DNA from: JAFGKM01 sp964413825 | GTDB lineage: Bacteria > Ratteibacteria > UBA8468 > B48-G9 > JAFGKM01 | Length of the DNA: 22,691 bases | Direction of reading: 5' to 3' | Assembly: GCA_964413825.1 (NCBI GenBank) | Contig: CAYPTS010000026.1 | Location: 1 to 22,691 of the forward strand | Part shown: positions 20,612 through 22,691 of the stretch, in pieces | How the letters are laid out: the number at the start of each line of letters is the position of its first letter | Position numbering within the stretch: position 1 is the first letter of the stretch | The notes under the pieces: model-generated | The model's database searches: none | Told to the model about the DNA's origin: nothing | What the model saw: the letters and a program-made list of their open reading frames with translations, nothing else | Position numbers and translations under genes: made by a program

Positions 20612-22342
20612 ATGAAGATATTGAAGTTTTTCTTTAAAGGTCTGCTGAACGTTATCCTGCCGCTTTCATTTATCCCCGTATGCACTGCCTGGGCGGCCCG
20701 CGAGGTGCGAATAGGCGTCTATCAGAACAGTCCCAAGGTTTCTCTATCCGAGTCGGGAGAGGCGGAAGGAATTTTTATTGACATAATCGAGGCAATCGCA
20801 CAGGAAGAGGATTGGTCGCTTAAATACGTGTCCGGGACTTGGACGCAGGGGCTTTCCCGGTTGAAGGCTGGCGGTATAGACCTTATGCCGGACGTTGCAT
20901 TCTCCGAGGAACGCGCCGATATATATGCTTTTCATGATGAGCCGGTTTTATCCGACTGGTTTCAGGTATATGCGCGCAAGGGCAGCGGCATACGTTCCCT
21001 GCTTGAACTCGCCGGAAAACGCGTTGCGGTTCTGGAAGGTTCAGTACAGCAGGATGCCTTTGAACAAATCCGCAGAGGGTTTGATTTCGAGATAGCAATA
21101 GTTCCGCTCCAGGACTACGGAGATATGTTCGGAGCCCTGAAACTCGGGGTTGTGGATGCGGTTGTCAGCAACCGGTTTTACGGGGTGCGCCATGCCCGGG
21201 AGTACGACATTGAGGATACGGCCATAATATTCAGCCCGACGAGGCTGTTTTTTGCCGCTCCAAAGTCCGGTGATTCCGAAGTCATTGAATCCGTGGACAA
21301 GCATCTTGTGAGATTTAAAAAGGATTCAAATTCTGTCTACTACAGGTCTCTGCGCCGGTGGACTTCCGAAGAAGTCGTGCCCGCAGTTCCTTCATGGGTT
21401 AAGGAAGCGGCAACGGCCGTGGCCGCTGTCCTGCTGATAGTTTTCCTGTGGAGCCGGTCGCTCAGGCGGCAGGTAAAGTCCCGCACGCGCCAGATTGATG
21501 AGAGCAACCGGGAAATTGCTTATCTGTACAAGGAACTGCAGGAATATGCGGGAACGCTGGAGAAGCGCGTCGCGGAACGAACCGAGGAACTGTCAAAGAT
21601 GAACAGCGACCTTCTGCGCGCAAAACAGGAAGCGGAGGCGGCAGACAGGACTAAGTCCGCTTTTCTTGCCAGCATGTCCCATGAACTGCGTACCCCGCTT
21701 AACTCGATTATCGGCTTTACCGGTCTTCTTCTGCAGGGGCTTGCAGGGCCGCTGACCGAAGAGCAGGCAAAACAACTCGGTATGGTTAAAAACAGCGGCC
21801 GGCATCTGCTGGCGCTAATTAACGACGTGCTGGACATTTCAAAGATAGAGGCGGGTGAAATAGAAGTTGCCAGCGAAGAATTCGATATAGGAGAATCCGT
21901 CAAAAACGTGGTGCAGACGGTGAGACCGCTGGCTGATAAAAAACGCCTGCTGTTGAATGTGCAGATAGCGCCGGACATAGGTACGGTTACCAGCGACCGG
22001 CGGCGTTTCGAACAGGTTCTTATGAACCTGCTGGGCAATGCAATAAAATTTACCGAACAGGGGGCGGTGCACGTTGACGTCAGCATGGAAAACGGGCAGG
22101 TATCCGTGAGTGTATCCGATACCGGCATGGGCATAAAGCGGGAGGATATAGACAGGCTGTTCCAGCCGTTCAGCCAGCTCGATACCGGTATTACCCGCAA
22201 GCATGAAGGTACGGGGCTGGGGCTTTCAATATGCAAGCGCCTGATAGAGAAAATGGGAGGCGGCATTACGGTTGATAGCGAATGGGGAAGGGGAAGCACG
22301 TTCAAATTTACCCTGCCTGCCGCGCCCGGAGGGAGTACCTGA
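20612..22342 (+). CDS. Sensor histidine kinase with periplasmic SBP_bac_3-like sensor
   Basis: The 576-residue membrane kinase has a signal peptide (about 1-28), a periplasmic amino-acid-binding-protein-like (SBP_bac_3) domain (about 30-255, EVRIGVYQNSPKVSL to LRRW) and one transmembrane helix (about 265-283). A coiled coil (about 290-345) follows, then a HisKA domain with phospho-acceptor H357 in SMSHELRTPLNSIIGF, and a HATPase_c domain with the N box NLLGNAIKFTE, G1 DTGMGI and G2 GTGLGLSIC. It would sense a small solute in the periplasm and phosphorylate the response regulator, whose ATG starts directly at the TGA (22343). No receiver domain is fused. Confidence 0.93.
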   Translation: MKILKFFFKGLLNVILPLSFIPVCTAWAAREVRIGVYQNSPKVSLSESGEAEGIFIDIIEAIAQEEDWSLKYVSGTWTQGLSRLKAGGIDLMPDVAFSEERADIYAFHDEPVLSDWFQVYARKGSGIRSLLELAGKRVAVLEGSVQQDAFEQIRRGFDFEIAIVPLQDYGDMFGALKLGVVDAVVSNRFYGVRHAREYDIEDTAIIFSPTRLFFAAPKSGDSEVIESVDKHLVRFKKDSNSVYYRSLRRWTSEEVVPAVPSWVKEAATAVAAVLLIVFLWSRSLRRQVKSRTRQIDESNREIAYLYKELQEYAGTLEKRVAERTEELSKMNSDLLRAKQEAEAADRTKSAFLASMSHELRTPLNSIIGFTGLLLQGLAGPLTEEQAKQLGMVKNSGRHLLALINDVLDISKIEAGEIEVASEEFDIGESVKNVVQTVRPLADKKRLLLNVQIAPDIGTVTSDRRRFEQVLMNLLGNAIKFTEQGAVHVDVSMENGQVSVSVSDTGMGIKREDIDRLFQPFSQLDTGITRKHEGTGLGLSICKRLIEKMGGGITVDSEWGRGSTFKFTLPAAPGGST

Positions 22343-22691
22343 ATGAAACGCACGGTTCTTGTTATCGAAGATAACGAGCAGAATCTCTACCTGACGACGT
22401 TTTTGCTGGAGCAGAGCGGTTTCGAGGTTGTCGAGGCAAGAAGCGGACCCGAGGGGATTGAGATTGCAAACCGCATTCTGCCGGACCTGATACTTCTCGA
22501 CATACAACTTCCTCAGGTGGACGGCTACACGGTTGCACGCGAGTTGAGACGTAACAGTGCTATGGAGAGTACACCGGTGGTGGCTGTCACCTCTTATGCC
22601 ATGGTGGGAGATAAGGAGCGGGTGCTTGAAGCCGGCTGTACCGGATACATGGAAAAACCGATAAACCCCGATACGTTCATGAATGAAATTG
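22343..22691 (+). CDS. Single-domain response regulator (DivK/CheY-like), cut by window end
   Basis: The first 116 codons encode a receiver domain: acidic pocket E9/D10, phospho-acceptor D53 in LLDIQLP, T83 in VTSYAM and K105 in YMEKPI. The sequence VLVIEDNEQNLYLTTFLLEQSGFEVVEA is very DivK-like. The gene starts immediately after the kinase TGA, so the two form an operon, and GGAGGG lies upstream near 22329. The 3' end is missing, so an output domain cannot be excluded. Confidence 0.93.
   Translation, partial: MKRTVLVIEDNEQNLYLTTFLLEQSGFEVVEARSGPEGIEIANRILPDLILLDIQLPQVDGYTVARELRRNSAMESTPVVAVTSYAMVGDKERVLEAGCTGYMEKPINPDTFMNEI

Noticed and set aside
21520..22353. 277-codon minus-strand ORF
   Set aside because: It is antisense to the HisKA and HATPase domains of the sensor kinase; the Ser/Arg-rich translation is typical of a shadow frame.

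Overview
The window reads as part of a chromosome from an anaerobic or microaerophilic, probably diderm, bacterium. The evidence is the gene content: rubredoxin, flavodiiron protein, superoxide reductase, rubrerythrin-like proteins and a ferredoxin-dependent 2-oxoacid oxidoreductase. A DUF3300 protein and a periplasmic-sensor histidine kinase fit a diderm. The lineage cannot be fixed from sequence alone; Nitrospirota- or Desulfobacterota-like anaerobes are plausible.

Region 1 (1-398) has no convincing gene. It holds an imperfect inverted repeat of about 280 bp, then a promoter overlapped by a perfect 19-bp palindrome. Region 2 (399-9531) is one long plus-strand operon of 13 genes, many with overlapping stop and start codons: an Ogg-type DNA glycosylase/lyase, a PerR-type regulator, rubredoxin, flavodiiron oxygen/NO reductase, rubrerythrin-like protein, superoxide reductase, a 41-residue Cys-rich protein, a flavodoxin-fold reductase, a glutaredoxin-like protein, a thioredoxin-reductase-like flavoprotein, a ZIP metal transporter, a second rubrerythrin-like protein and KorA/KorB. 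Together they look like a peroxide-regulated oxygen-defence unit: KorAB can supply low-potential electrons through ferredoxin, rubredoxin passes electrons to the oxygen, superoxide and peroxide reductases, and Ogg repairs oxidised guanine. A REP-like hairpin element lies inside the operon (3794-3890).

Region 3 (9601-18531) holds ordinary genes: a minus-strand EF-hand membrane protein divergent from the Mg2+ transporter gene mgtE; a minus-strand glnS plus FAD-oxidoreductase operon that converges on and overlaps mgtE; then plus-strand genes for an alpha/beta hydrolase, an MscS-type channel and an FmdB-type zinc ribbon. Several operon-head genes have a promoter -10 box only 6-9 bases before the ATG and no Shine-Dalgarno sequence, which suggests leaderless mRNAs.

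Region 4 (18533-19278) is the most unusual part. A tRNA-Asn(GUU) gene is split inside its anticodon by a complete 256-nt group I intron without an ORF. Two exact tandem copies of a 133-bp structured unit lie between the tRNA body and its encoded CCA, each unit re-creating the last 19 bp of the tRNA gene. Region 5 (19279-22691) has a minus-strand DUF3300 secreted protein gene divergent from a hybrid-sensor histidine kinase gene and the start of a DivK/CheY-like response regulator gene, which is cut by the window end.
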